From assembly GCA_028551475.1 (NCBI GenBank), contig CM052357.1, positions 18,275,931 through 18,339,930 on the forward strand: DNA of 64,000 nt, written 5' to 3'. The notes beneath the pieces are model-generated. The model was not told the DNA's origin. It worked only from the letters and a program-made list of their open reading frames with translations, and searched no databases. Shown here piece by piece: positions 36,201-48,113 of this stretch; the first letter of the stretch is position 1; every line of letters begins with the position of its first letter. This DNA is from Casuarina equisetifolia (taxonomy: Eukaryota > Streptophyta > Magnoliopsida > Fagales > Casuarinaceae). The position numbers were made by a program, and so were the translations under genes.

Positions 36201-37947
36201 TTCTTCTTGTCTATGTTCCTACTTATATTCTACAAAAACAAAAATTTATGTTGAAGATTTTGGTACCCTTTTTTCTTTGGGTCTATGAGTGTTAGTTTCT
36301 AATACATTTATCATCTTCCTAAGCATCCAAACTTTTCTGATCTTGTATGTTCTTCTAAGTCTAACTGGACATGTATCGAATGAATGACCAACATATTTAC
36401 AGTAAGAACATTTATGATGCAACAAGAGTCCACAGTCCTTATTATCAAAAAGATTTATAGGTGTTTTTGTATTTTTTAAGGAATTGTATCCTATACCAGC
36501 TTTATTGTATACACCTTTTTGTGATTTTAATATATTATTTAACAAGTTACTGCCTTTTGTAAACTTAAGCAATAATACATTTGTTTCATCTAGCTTCACT
36601 TGAATCTCAGATTTCTCTTTTTCTAATTCTAGAATTTTCATGTTTAGTCTTTCTGTGTCTCAGTTACATAATAATTTTTTTGATACATCAATATGCTTAT
36701 TTTCTAAATGAGAGCAAGTATTAATCAAGGAGCATGTATCAGTTTTAAAAGAAATATTTTTAGAAGTATTTTCATGCATACAAGTCATAGATAATGCCAT
36801 GGCAGATTTATCTTTTTCAGTTTTAGCTTTTACAGATTTATATTTAGCCTTCATTTTCTTATATTTTCTTTCATTTTTGTTGCATACTCAACCAGATAAA
36901 AAAAAACAGTTTCAATGTCACCACTCATATTTATTTCGAGTTCAGAATCATTTACCTCGAGTTCTTCTTTTATTGTTGCATTTGCGGTTAAGCAAAGATG
37001 AGCTACTTCTTCTTGTTCTTTTTCATGTGATGAAGAGCTCTTATCATCCCAAGTAGCAATCATTGCCTTCTTCTTTCCTTTATTATTCTTCTTCTTGAGT
37101 AAAGGGCAATCGGCTTTGATATGTCCAAGCTTTATACACTCATAGTATAAGTTATCCCTAGATTCATATGCTTCATTTCTTCTAGGTTGTCCTCTATTTC
37201 TTCCTAGACTGTTTTTAAGATATTTTCTAAATCTTTTAGCTATTAGAGTAATCTCATCATTTTTTTACTCAACCTCTTCAGTCTTCTCTATTTCTACTTT
37301 TAAAGCAAGTGACCTTTTATTCTCTTTTCCTTAACTCTCCTGATTAATTGCATTTCATGAGTCTTTAGTGATCCTAGTAAATCATCTAAGGTTAGACTAT
37401 CTAGATCATGTGCTTCTTCTATGGCCATTTTCTTAGGATCCCAACTCTCAGGTAGAGATACTAACATTTTTCTTACCATTTCTTCATTTGTGTAAGTCTT
37501 TCCTAGCAACCTAAGTTCAGATTCTGTAAATCTACCAAACATGTCATTAATAGTTTCATATTCAAGCATAGTAAACAATTTATCGTCGTGAGTGAGCATG
37601 GTTATCTTAGATGACTTAACTTTCTTTGTACCTTTAAATATGACTTCTAATTTATCTTATATTTCCTTACCCATGAGGCAAGATGACACCTTATTAAATT
37701 CATAAGCTTTCAACCCACTATGAATCATGTTCATAGCTTTGGCATTTATTCCCATGATTTTAGCTTCATTTTTACTCCATTCATCAGTTTTGAGTAAAGT
37801 AGTACCCTTTTTGATTATCTGCTAAACTTCTAGGTCCTGACCGACAATGAAGACTTGCATGAGGTGCTTCCAATGTCTATAATTTATCCCATCAAACAAA
37901 GGTGGTTTGTTATACCCCATAACAATTACTCCTTTCTCCATAGCCAT
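33206..37947 (-). pseudogene. SIRE-b gag-pol polyprotein relic
   Basis: Gag opens at 37947 (MAMEKGVIVMGYNKPPLFDG...), then ESWDPKKMAIEEAHDLDSL, a first knuckle with its first Cys as Tyr (YYECIKLGHIKADC, about 37150-37100), a coiled segment, and an intact second knuckle CSYCKYVGHSFDTC (within 36641-36246). Protease begins WILDNGCSCHMTG (about 36190). Integrase (36157-35336) has the HHCC-type segment LWHRKLSHAS, D in KHMDLF and D in RIDHGGEFEN, and ends at a stop before the third catalytic region. Reverse transcriptase: [10 protein letters not shown] (34437-34186) and intact YVDDIVFGS (34173-33487). RNase H: FSDFNYVRCKIDRNST and SSTEVEYIAAASC, ending at 33206. At least eight frame breaks or stops are visible. 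Confidence 0.92.
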
Positions 37948-37990
37948 GTAAGTGGATCTACTCTAGGATGTTGAGCCTTTAAATCAAAGA

Positions 37991-38008
37991 ACCTAGCTCT
38001 AGATGCCA
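37991..38008 (-). other. Primer-binding site of SIRE-b (initiator Met tRNA type)
   Basis: Directly inside the 5' LTR the minus strand reads ATTGGCATCTAGAGCTAGG. It is related to TGGTATCAGAGCCAGG, the initiator-Met tRNA site, with substitutions and one inserted base. It lies 2 bases from the LTR end (38011), as in SIRE-a. Confidence 0.75.
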
Positions 38009-38010
38009 AT

Positions 38011-39546
38011 TGTTAGGTTTATGGCTATCCAAGAAGGGGGGATTGAATTGGATATTTAAAAGTTTATCTACTTTTAATGTCTTCCTAAATTTTTATTTCT
38101 TTATAGCAATCACAACTAGATAAGATATCACAATAGTAATAGAGTATAAAATAAAAGGATTAGATCAGAAAATTCTTTGGCACTTTTCACCTACTTCCAC
38201 CCTTTTCTCCTTCAACTCAAACCAAGTTGAAATCTGCTTTACTTCAAACAAGGAGAGCACCTCTTCTTCACCTCACAACTCCTCAAAATGAGTTATATAG
38301 CTCACGGTTACAAGGTTAGGTTTACAAAAACCTTAATACATCAAGCTCATTCCTCAAATGTATGATATGAGTGAGGATTTAAGCTTATCAAATAGCTAAT
38401 TGAATGTATACAGAGTCAGATCAAGCTCTAATCTTGAAAGCCCCAATTTCACAAATCTAGGGTTTTGAATTTACAATAATCTTTATATGAAAATAATGTT
38501 ATAATTAATCTAGCACATACAAAGATCAATCTATCAAATGATATTCATAAGATAACAAGTTTCGAGAATATCACCGAAGATTTCTTTTTCCTTCAAACAT
38601 TACTGGACACGGCAATAAGAGCAAATTGATGAGGGCTTTTATCTCTTTTGATGAAAACAGCAAGAATATGTCTCAGCAGGCTCAAATATTTCATCCGAAG
38701 CTCTCTTTTATAGCAGGTACTCAAACTTTGAACATATTAGGGTTTCGATTCAAACCTTTTTGAAATCCTTCCATTGAGATTTAATGGATACGACGTTGTA
38801 CTGATGCAAATGATGATTTTCCAGCAAGATAACCGTTTTGACACTCAATCGCCTCACCATTCTTCTTGTTGGAGCCGTCGTCGTAGGAGATAGATCGAGA
38901 GAAGAAGGATAGCTCTAGGTCGAAGGATGCGGTTAGGGCTTCAGGCATTCAATCATAAGAGCTTATGCTCTTATTTGCTCTGCACGCTGCCATTTTGGAT
39001 AAGTGACATGCTTAGAATGCTGCCCTTTCAAGCTTCATGGGCTAGCCTCTCTTCACAAGCTAAACCTCTCTTCATAGGTTGACCCTCTTTTACAAGCTAA
39101 ACCTTTTTCACAAGTTGAACCTCTTTCACGGGCTGAACCTCTCTCACGAGCTAAACCTTTTTTATAGGCTTAACATATAAATAAGCTTCATGTACCCATA
39201 TATAAATATATGGTTGGTCCATTACACTTGTAAATACACCAATTCCAAGTATCAAAATTCCTTTAACATAACCAAGAATGTAAATTAATCTATTAAACAA
39301 AATATGCAGAGATTAAATCAAATTGGCTCCATATTTGATGTTTGATAATAAAATGTAAGAACCTAGCTACTTTATAATATCATTAATTGATATTATAATT
39401 TACACACCTTTTACTTCCTTTGAGTTTTAATATGTGCACTCACAATCTCATATATTCTATCATATATGCAAATATAATATTCTATTTAACATATATTCAA
39501 ATAAAATTTTTCTCAATCAAAACATACAAGCACATGATTTTCAACA
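38011..39546 (-). repeat. Right (5') LTR of SIRE-b
   Basis: 1536 bp. On the minus strand it runs TGTTGAAAATCATGTG ... CCATAAACCTAACA. Transition-like differences from the left LTR are common throughout. It carries the palindromic block at 39364-39420 and the internal minisatellite at about 39027-39175. Confidence 0.93.
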
Positions 39547-39559
39547 ATAACAACAACAT

Positions 39560-40756
39560 TGTTTAGAGGCATTTCATGTTTCCTAGAAGAACCATGTTGT
39601 CTTCCTGAGATCATATTAGCCATCTGACCTATTTGTTCCTCTAAATTTCTAATTGAAGCTTCTTGGTTTTGAAATCTTGTTTCAATACTCTTGATAAAGC
39701 TCTATGTAGTGTTAGTCAAGTTGGTGACTAGATCCTCTAAATTAGGCTTCACCTCTTCTATTAACTTGATCATGGTAGCGGCCTTATTGCATTTGAGTTA
39801 CTCCATGAAAAATTTGGATGGTTATGTCATCCTAGATTGTAAATGTTGGAGTATGCATTATTTTGGGACCTACTTGAACTTTCAACAAAATTAGCATTTT
39901 CACTATATTGGGCAAAAGTGTTACCTACTTGACATTTTGTGCTTACATGTTCTTCACCACAATGATTACATACTCTATTCTAAATCCTCATGATTGGAGT
40001 ATTCAAGTTATCTATCTCCTATTGAGCCTTTCAATTTATGCATACATTGCAGTGAAAGCATCCACTTCATAAACTCCACTTGCTTTTCACACTAGTAGCC
40101 TCTCAGTAGGCCACTAATAGCTATTGGATGTCATTTCCTACAAGAGGTTATATGCTTCTGGTGGTGTCTTGTTGTTCAAGGCCCCTCCTATAGTTGCATC
40201 AAGCATAAAACAGAGATTTATACCAAACCCATTATAGAAAGTTTGTACCTATAACCATATAATTAATACATAATGTGGACATCTCTTTAGAAACTCTTTG
40301 AATCTTTTCCAAGCTTTATACAATGATTCATTGTCCATTTACATATAAATAGTAATATTGTTATGCATTTTGGCAAACTTTGTAAAAGGAAAGAACTTTC
40401 TAAAAAATTTTAAGCTAAATTATCCCATTTAGTCAATCTTATAAGAAGAAAAGAAAGTCAACTTTTAGCTTTAACTTTAAAAGAAAATGAAAATAGCCTT
40501 AACTTAATAGCATCATCTATGACTCCATTGTATTTGATCAAGTCACAAAGTTAAAAGAAAACCTCAATGTGAGCATTCAAATTATTGTTTACTAGCTCAC
40601 TAAATTTCACAAAGTTTTGAAGCATCTAGATGAGTGCTAACGTGATTTCAAAGTTGTATGTTTGAATTGTAAGCCCCTTGATGCTAATGTGGCACCTTGA
40701 ACTGTTGGTGTAGTATAATCTTTGAGAAGTTTGCATGGATCATCATTGTCCACCAT
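39560..40756 (-). pseudogene. Athila gag relic of element C, fused to integrase
   Basis: It opens at the minus-strand ATG at 40756 (VDNDDPCKLLKDY, then PTVQGATLAS), the usual Athila gag start. It continues with stops through FVKFSELVNNNLNAH, DAIKLRLFSFSFK, and a C-terminal piece SIETRFQNQEASIRNLEEQI, GQMANMISGRQHGSS. The next residues, RKHEMPLNN, belong to the integrase opening. Everything between gag and integrase is therefore missing and the two frames are in register at the join. Gag would form the particle in an autonomous element. Confidence 0.8.
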
Positions 40757-41062
40757 TCTTCTAGCTTTACTTCTTTATTTTCTAAGCCATTTTCGTTGCC
40801 TTCTAAGTGTGCATTCAATTTTGAGATTAAGATCAACAAGTTGTCCTCCTTGGTTATAGGTCATGCATGTCTACAACATAATAGCAACTTAACAACTTTT
40901 ATTTTTTTTGCAAGAAATAATAATAATAATAATAAAGCAAAATAAAAATAAAATCTAACAAAAAATGATTATTTTTCCTCAAATGATTTTTTTAAGAAAA
41001 TAAACACTAATTAAACTTAGGATTATTGGTATTAATATTAATCAACAATGGTACCAAAAACT

Positions 41063-42463
41063 TGTTCATGAAATTTTAAAAACAAGTAAATATATCGAAC
41101 AAGTAATATAATGATAAAAAAGTGGATTATCTTATAGAAATTGATGAATATTAGATTAATTAAGTACTAATAAAGAATTAATTCTAAATTTATCTAGCAA
41201 ATCAAAAGAAAGTTGATGTTGAATTAAAATTAAAGATTTTCAAAACAAAATTTCAAAACTAAATGAAATTAAATCTTAGTAAGAAATATCAATATGAGAA
41301 ATATGTTAGAGCATCTAATCTCACCATAACCACTATATATGAATTTTCATAGTTTATGCCTACAAGAATTATAATACTTATATGATGACAAAACTTCCTA
41401 ATTGATTTACTATCCTATATATAGTAAATCTACTTCATTTATTAATTCATTATATTTATATATGAATTGAAACCAATAAAGTGCACTAGAATCTATAAAC
41501 ATTTCTTGCTTACAATAAATCTTTTAATTATCATATCACCAAAAGTTATATAAATAACTTGATATATGTCTATCTATATTTAATTCATGGTTATATATTA
41601 TAAAAAAAAAACAACTGCATTTAATCTTCTTTCAATCTCAAATATTTAAATCAAATCATTCAAATGGTGATCAATCACTTAAAAGCATTAAACATAATAA
41701 TATATAACTCACATAAATAAAATATCTTGCAAAAATAGAAACTTATAAAATTTACATTATCATAGTTAGTCTTCATTGTCGCTCTAACAAAAGAAAATTA
41801 AAATATAATGAAATAAAAAATTTTAAAAATAGTAGAAATTAAGTAAAATATCTTAAATAAAGAAAAACATTAAAGTTGTCACCATACTATTTTCTCTTCA
41901 AGAATTATTTACCAAATTCTTATAAATCAAACCAAAATCAAGAATTCTAAAATCTAAAGGTAAGTTGTCATGCCTCTCCTTTCTTTCTTTCTTTCTTTCT
42001 TTCTTTATTTCTTTCTTTCTTTTCTTTTCTTTTTCTCTCTTGGTCTTGGTGGCACCACTTTTTCTCTCTCTCTTCTCTCTCTCTTCTCTCTTTTTTATTT
42101 CTTTTGTGTGGCACCTCCTTCCTCACAATTCACATTGCTCACTTTGTATATTATCTTGTGCCACGTGCCCTTGTTGTTCTCTATCTTGGCAACGCACACA
42201 TTGCCATCTTCTTTTACTTTTTTGTCCTTTTTGTCTTTTTCCTTCTATTGTACATGTTGCCTTTCTCTTCTTCTTTTTTTTTCTTTGATTCCTCACATGC
42301 CTAGCTTTTTTTTCTTTATGTCTCCTTTACTTGTCATGCTCTTTTAGGGTTTGCTACATAAATAATAAAGATATAAATAAATATACTCAAATGTTATCTC
42401 ACAAAAATTATATTATTTATATCCTAAAATAGTCAAAATAACTCTATAAAAATAAAGTTATCA
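41063..42463 (-). repeat. 5' LTR of Athila element C
   Basis: 1401 bp from TGTTCATGAAATTTT to AAAGTTATCA, closest to the solo LTR at 21532-22933 and to fragment D. It includes a CTTT microsatellite at 41978-42030. The primer-site remnant on the minus strand next to 41062 reads TTTTTGGTACCATTGTTGAT. Open frames rich in Phe, Leu and Ser at 41965-42347 are products of the pyrimidine tract. Confidence 0.85.
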
Positions 42464-42548
42464 TTAATACTTTACACATAACAATCTTCAGTCTAGAAGT
42501 CTTCAAGAGAATCAATCACCTAAACATTGCAAGATTCATCTTGGAAAC

Positions 42549-43151
42549 TGTTATGACTTCTTAATATGGATCGAGTAACCAGTCCATGGATTGGTTGATC
42601 ATGAAAGATTAGAGACGAGAAGCATTGTTTCTTCCCTATGGTGTCAGCTAAAAGAGAACAAGGAAGAATTAAAGATGAAAGGGACCTTCATTCATAAGTA
42701 CAAGAATACAATAATTTTCTCTCTGCCCGGAAATAGCCTTAGGAGCGTTTTAAACTATGTTGCCAATATTGGGTTTCCAAACTCACACTACATGCCAAGA
42801 CCCTTCCCTATGCAACAAGCCATCCTAATGGAAAAGAACCTTGGCCTAGATCCTCCCTTAATCCTTCATCATCACTTATTCACCATTACACTAGCCTACC
42901 CACGGTTTAGCCAATGTGCATCATTACTTCTGTTGGTTTGCCAGAATCCTGATGCATGCATCAGATCACAAAACTGGGCATGCAGTCACATGCCTTTATG
43001 CCATCTTACTTTCTGCTAGGTGGCAGTAAAAGGGCTTATGGCACCTCTTGGGAAGCCACGTGATCATTTGAAGCACTGTCTTCATCTAAGGAACTTGAGG
43101 TTGCTATGCATGAAATTAAGGTAGAATGAGGCCTCTTTTGGACACATAACA
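42549..43151 (-). repeat. Left (3') LTR of the chromovirus
   Basis: 603 bp, TGTTATGACTTC ... GACACATAACA on the plus strand. The polypurine tract on the minus strand (GGGTAAGGGGAAGGATC, 43168-43152) abuts it and overlaps the end of the polyprotein frame. A 142-codon plus-strand frame in it (42591-43019) is non-genic, because its counterpart in the other LTR is not kept open in the same way. Confidence 0.93.
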
Positions 43152-43164
43152 GATCCTTCCCCTT

Positions 43165-46100
43165 ACCCGAGATCTTGTTCCCAAGGATGATGCTGGGCAA
43201 ACATTATTTCACGGCTTCTAACTCTTCCTGTGGCATTTTGAGCTGAATAGCCTTGCCACTGTACCAAGACATGTGGGGTCCCCTCTATTACTCATTTGTC
43301 CAACACTTTGAATGGTGTGACGCAATCTACAAGTTGTTGTTCTAGCAAAGGGAGGCTGAGACTAACTTTAATGGTGGGGGTTACAAACTTTTTGAGATGA
43401 GAAACATGGAAGATAGGATGAATATAGGCTAAAGGAAGAAGTTTAAGGTAGTAAGCAACTAGACCTACTCCTTGAAGAATTTCTTAAGGCCCAAAATAGC
43501 ATGGGGAGAGTTTCTAGTTTCTCCTCTTTGCCAGAGACAATTGACGGTAAGGTCACAGCTTTATGAACACTCAGTCACCTATCGAATATTGCACTTCAGA
43601 GTATTTCCTGTCAGAATTTTTCCATACGATTTTGGGCCATTGCGAGGTGTTGTTTTAACTTTTTGAGAACTTAAGTGCAATCAAGTAACTCCCACTTTAC
43701 CTCTAGGATAGAAGTTGACCCTGGAACAAAAGAAAGGAGAGAGGGTGGGGGGCACCCATAAACTACTTCATAAGGGATCCTCTAAGTAGAGTTGTGAAGG
43801 CCAGAATTGTAGCAATATTCTGCCCACAGGAGTCATTTGAGTCAGTCTCCTAGCTTATCACCATAAAAACACCGCAAGTACATTTCAAGGGTGTGGTCAG
43901 TGGCTTCAGTTTGACCATCTAACTATGGATGATAGGATGAAGTAAAGCGGAAAGAGGTTCCTTGGAGCTGGAAGAGCTCTTGCCAAAAAGCACTAGTAAA
44001 AGTGGATCTTTATCGCTAAGGATTGAGTGTGGAAGGCCACGTAATTTGAAGACATTCTCAAAAAAACACCTTGGGCAACTAACTAAACTATGGATGGATG
44101 GGCTACCACGATGAAACAAGCGTATTTTAAGAAACGATCGACCACCATGAAGATTGTTGTTTTTCCTTTTGAGGGTGGAAGGCCTTTAACAAAGTCCAAA
44201 GACACCTCCTCCCAAATATGTTCTAGGATAGGGATAGGTTTAAGAAGACCTGCAGGTAATGAATTCTGCCATTTGTGTTTCTAACATACTAGACAGCCTC
44301 GAATACAATTGAGAACAGAATAACGCATCTTATGCTAGTAAAAAATAGCTCAAATCCTACAGAGAGTTTTAAGGTGGCCTTAATGCCCACTCTCATGAAA
44401 TTGATCAATAATCATTGGAATTAACTCAGAATCGAAAGGCAAAAAAATACGATACTTGAAGAAGACCACACCTTCATGTAACTTCCAAAGCCCAACTGCT
44501 TCATCAGCCAAGATCCATTAAGAGATATCTTGTAGGAATGGGTTGTATTTGTTTTCATGTTTAACAAATTCCAACCAAAGGGGGATAAGAGAACTCATGG
44601 TTGCACACACCCCAAATTGTTTTGCTTCTTTGCTTCTTCATGAGAATGCATCCACTACTTTATTTTGAGACCCAGGCTAATATTCTACAATGAAATCATA
44701 ACCAAGGAGTTTCACCAACCAATAATGTTGAGCTAGGGTAGAAATTCTCTACTTCCAAATATATTTGATGTTGTGTTAGTCTATCTTTACCAAGAACGAG
44801 CATCCCAACAGATAATGGCACCATTATTGTACTGACAAGACTAAAGCTAGAAGTTCTCATTCATAAGTTGACCAATAAGAGATTCCTCCCATGGAGAGCT
44901 TGACTAAAGAATGATATAGGCCGTCTTTCCTAAGATAAAATGGCCCTTACCCCTATACCAGAGGTGTCACATTCAATTGTAAAAGGCTTGGAAAAATTAG
45001 GTAAAGAAAATACTGAGGCCCTTGTCATGACTACTTTGAGTTGAATGAAAGTTGTCTTTGCCTTATTATCCCACTTAAAATTGCCCTTGCACAGGAGGTT
45101 GGTCAAAGGACTAGCGATGGTGCCATAGTTTTTGATGAATCATTGGTAGTACCTTGGAAAGCTTTTACTGAACGAGGTTGTGGCCAATCCACCATGACTT
45201 GCACCTTGTCTCTATCAATGAAAAGACCCTTTGAACTAACAATATGCCTCTAAGGAATTTTACTAAGGTAAGGCCAAATTCACACTTAGAACTCTTAGCA
45301 TATAACCAATGTTGTTGCAGGATCAAAAGAACCTCTTAAATATGTTGTAGATGAGCTTCCCAAGATGGACTAAAGATTAAAATATCATAAAAAAATGAGA
45401 AAAAATCTCTAGAGTTAAGCTTGGAACACCAAATTCATTAATACTTGGAAAGAGGAAGGAGTGTTGCACAAGCCAAAAGGCATCACAAAGTATTCAAAAT
45501 GCCCATGATAGGTCCTAAACATAGTCTTGGGGATGTTTACTTCGTTCATCCGAATCTGGTGGTACCCAAATTGGAGATCCAACTTAGACAAATATCTAGC
45601 TCATTTTAATTCATTCAAAAACTCATCAACCATGGAAAGAGGGAATTTGTCTTTGATCATCATTCAGTTAAGGGCCCGATAATCTACATAAAGACACCAA
45701 GTACAATCCCTCTTTCAAACTAACAAAACCAAAAAGGAAAAAATGTTTTTACTTAGGCACACCACCCCTTCCATAAGCAGCTCAGTCACAAGCTTCTCTA
45801 TCTCAAATTTCTAGAAATGAGGATAGCGATATGGATGCACAGCAACCGATTGACTACCTTCTTTTAGAGGAATAGTGTGGTCCTATTCCCAAGAGGGAGG
45901 TAGACCTCAAGGTGCCACAAATACATCTTGGAATTCTGATAACAACCCAGCTACCTTGAAATTTATTTGTCTTATCTCAAAGCCCGTCTCTTCCTTGGCC
46001 ATGAGAAACATAATCTGAAGTAAGAGGCCTTGCTTCCTTTTTTAAAGGGAACGAGAAAACTTCTCAACTAGTACCAACTCATTCATGATGACTATTTCTC

Positions 46101-46600
46101 TTTGTAACCCATTGATGGAAAAATCCATATGAAGATGGGTGAAGTCCTAAAGAATTGGGCCTAGAATGTTGAGTTGCTAGGTGCCAAGAACAGCATTGAT
46201 GCCTTTTAATGGTAACAAGAAGAAATCGATATCCATAGGGACCTTCTACAAGCTCACCTGAACTCCTTTATAGTAACCTGTGCTTGTTAAAACCTCACCA
46301 TTGGCTACTTCAAGTTTAAAAGAACCTTCAACATTAGCTTTGAACCCTAACCGATGAGCAAGAGAATCACTCAAGAAATTATGGGAACTCCCACTATCTA
46401 TAAGTATGGAAATACAAGTATTATGATTAGCTACCTAACTCATTCCAGCATGGTTTAAGGGGCTGACTCACCTTGGATTGCATTAATGGAGATGCGAGGA
46501 ACCACCGCCAATTCTTGCTCTGGAGAAAAATCCTCAACTTTTTTGTCTGACCCATCCACTTGAACTTCTTCCACCAATTCCTTAGTGTCTAGCGACCAGT
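43165..46600 (-). pseudogene. Chromovirus pol relic: RT, RNase H, integrase, chromodomain
   Basis: On the minus strand, right to left: reverse transcriptase with DKFPLSMVDEFLNEL and [15 protein letters not shown] (about 45680-45560), then [20 protein letters not shown]; the catalytic YxDD region is disrupted (FFLIFL). RNase H pieces are LLALVLSV and WCHYLLGCSFLVKID (about 44850-44760). Integrase includes LRGLPHSILSDKDPLLL (about 44060-44000; usual SDRDP) and HPIFHVSHLKKF (about 43420). The end of the protein, HVLVQWQGYSAQNATG (about 43280-43230), resembles the chromodomain core VKWxGxxxxxATWE with the final Trp lost. Stops and frame changes occur in every domain. Confidence 0.85.
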
Positions 46601-46689
46601 TCCCTTCGAGGGGGAACAACTTTTTACAATTATGGCTAAAGGAGAATTACTCATCATAATTAAAACAAAGACCCTTGGTACGTTGCTCA

Positions 46690-47506
46690 GCTAACTCTAT
46701 TAGAGAGAGATGTTTGATTGGCAAGGCCTTACTAGGGTCATGAGAAATGGTGGGAGGTTTTCAAAGCTGGGACAATCCCGAGCGAGCCGCTTAGTGGCGT
46801 GACTCACATAGCTTAGCGAGTTCGATGGCAGAGGAGAAGTCACTAGTTTGAAGGCTTGGACATTAACATGAATGGGGTCTTTTAAACTACTAATGAAACA
46901 ACCAACCTTTTGCTTAGTGGAAAGAGGACCAGCACAAGGTAATAGACGAGAAAATTTTTCCTGATATTCCTCTACACTCCCCATTTGCTAAAGCTTAGTT
47001 AGATCACCGAAGAAGTCCAAGAACTAACTTGGACCAAACTGCTCATGGAGTTTGGTAGTTAGTAACTCCTAGGAGATCAGTTCATCACCCTTCTTGGTTT
47101 TTAGCAACTAGAACCATATTTGCGCTTTGCCATCAAGATTCTAAGAGGTAAAAGTGACTATTTCCTCATTCGAAATGGAGTTATAGTCAAAGAACTAGTA
47201 GGCTTTGCAAATCCAGCCAATCAAGTCCTCATGACCATTATAACGAGGAAATTCCAATTTAACAAATTTTGGACACCACGCTCCAGCAATGTGCATGGAG
47301 CTATCTGGAGATTTTCCCCATCCCACATGAAAGGAAGAGACCACTTCCTTCTCCTTAAATCCTCCTTTGAGGCTGTCAATCTTATGGTGGACATCTGACA
47401 TCATTCTTTGCAAAACATCCATAACCTCTTAAAACCTCCACTCAATGTTAGTAGCAAGCTAAGCATAAGCAGGATCAGCTATCATCGGTTCTAGCTCTGA
47501 TGCCAT
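46690..47506 (-). pseudogene. Chromovirus gag relic; start codon overlaps the primer site
   Basis: The minus-strand frame opens MASELEPMIADPAYA at 47506 and stays in register (through two stops) with MDVLQRMMSDVHHKIDSLK (47422-47195) and the gag core KLEFPRYNGHEDLIGWICKA. A second open piece, 46984-46700, carries GSVEEYQEKFSRLL and PLSTKQKVGCFISSLKD, typical of the Ty3/Gypsy retrotransposon gag domain. The ATG is made from the base before, plus the first two bases of, the primer-site sequence TGGCATCAGAGCT. No zinc knuckle was recognised. Confidence 0.8.
47486..47505 (-). other. Primer-binding site of the chromovirus (initiator Met tRNA type)
   Basis: The minus strand reads TGGCATCAGAGCTAGAACC starting 3 bases from the LTR end (47509). 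The first 12 bases differ from TGGTATCAGAGC at one position. Confidence 0.85.
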
Positions 47507-47508
47507 TT

Positions 47509-48113
47509 TGTTATGACTTCCCGATATGGATCGAGTAAACGATCTATGGATTGGCTGATCATGAAAGATTAGAGATGAGAAGCGTTGTTTCTTCCCTATG
47601 GTGTCAACCAAAAGAAAACAAGGAAGAATTAAAGATGAAGGGGACTTTCATTCACAAGTACAAGAATACAATAATTTTCTCTCTACCTGGAAACAGCCCA
47701 GGGGTAGCATTTTAAACTACGTCCCCAATATCAAGTTTTCAAACTCACGCTACAAGTCGAGACCTTTCCCCATGCAACAAGTCATCCTAATGGAAAAGAA
47801 CCTTGGCCTAGATCCTCCCCTAATCCTTTATCATCACTTATTCACCATTACACTGGCCCACCCATAATTTGGCTAGTGCACATCATTACTTTTGTGGGTT
47901 TGCTAGAATCCTAATACGTGCATCAAATCACAAACTAGGCATGCAGTCACATGCCTTTATGCCATCTTACTTTCTACTAGGTGGCAGTAAAAAGGCTTAT
48001 AGTGACCTCTTGGGAAGCCATGTGGTCATTTGAAGCACCACCCTCATCTAAGGAACCTAAGGTTGCCACACACGAAGTGGAGGTAGAATGAGGCCTCTTT
48101 TGGACACATAATA
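47509..48113 (-). repeat. Right (5') LTR of the chromovirus
   Basis: 605 bp, TGTTATGACTTC ... GACACATAATA on the plus strand; the terminal ACA has decayed to ATA. It pairs with 42549-43151. Confidence 0.93.

Larger units (their letters stand above)
31174..39546 (-). mobile_element. SIRE-like Ty1/Copia element SIRE-b
   Basis: Minus-strand element of 8373 bp with both LTRs (left/3' 31174-32749, right/5' 38011-39546), primer site, gag-pol relic (37947-33206), a 3' untranslated region and a polypurine tract. It inserted in Athila element C. Flanks are ACAAC (31169-31173) and ATAAC (39547-39551), one mismatch. Gag has two CCHC-type fingers and the RT/RNase H vocabulary (MSMMGELNYFLGLQIKQT, KCDNTSAINLTKN, KHIEIRHHF) is that of the SIRE/Maximus lineage. 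Frameshifts and stops make it nonautonomous now. Confidence 0.92.
30215..42463 (-). mobile_element. Athila-type Gypsy element C with gag joined to integrase, split by SIRE-b
   Basis: Minus-strand element. From right to left: 5' LTR 41063-42463, decayed primer site, gag relic 40756-39560, an abrupt join to integrase (39560-39547, continuing at 31173-30424 after the SIRE-b insertion), then the post-integrase segment (30300-30215). Protease, reverse transcriptase and RNase H are missing. The left LTR is not present: the LINE poly(A) end lies at 30193. Stops occur throughout. Confidence 0.85.
42549..48113 (-). mobile_element. Ty3/Gypsy chromovirus, complete in structure, TSD GAAAC
   Basis: 5565 bp, minus strand, LTRs 42549-43151 and 47509-48113, flanked by perfect GAAAC duplications (42544-42548 and 48114-48118). 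The internal region carries gag, RT, RNase H, integrase and a C-terminal chromodomain-like segment, in chromovirus order. The short size and short LTRs fit Reina-like plant chromoviruses, but I did not place it on a tree. By eye the LTRs differ at roughly a tenth of sites in their first ~150 bp, so the insertion is old. Stops are frequent. Confidence 0.92.

Noticed and set aside
41965..42347. Overlapping Phe/Leu/Ser-rich open frames of 107 and 125 codons
   Set aside because: They are translations of a CTTT microsatellite and pyrimidine-rich half of an Athila LTR. Equivalent frames appear in the other LTR copies (5248-5679, 8782-9193, 19731-20063, 21568-22184) with no conserved protein.
42591..43019. 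142-codon plus-strand frame
   Set aside because: It lies wholly in the chromovirus left LTR, opposite to the element's coding strand. The matching stretch of the right LTR (47598-47867) is broken differently, so there is no selection for the frame.
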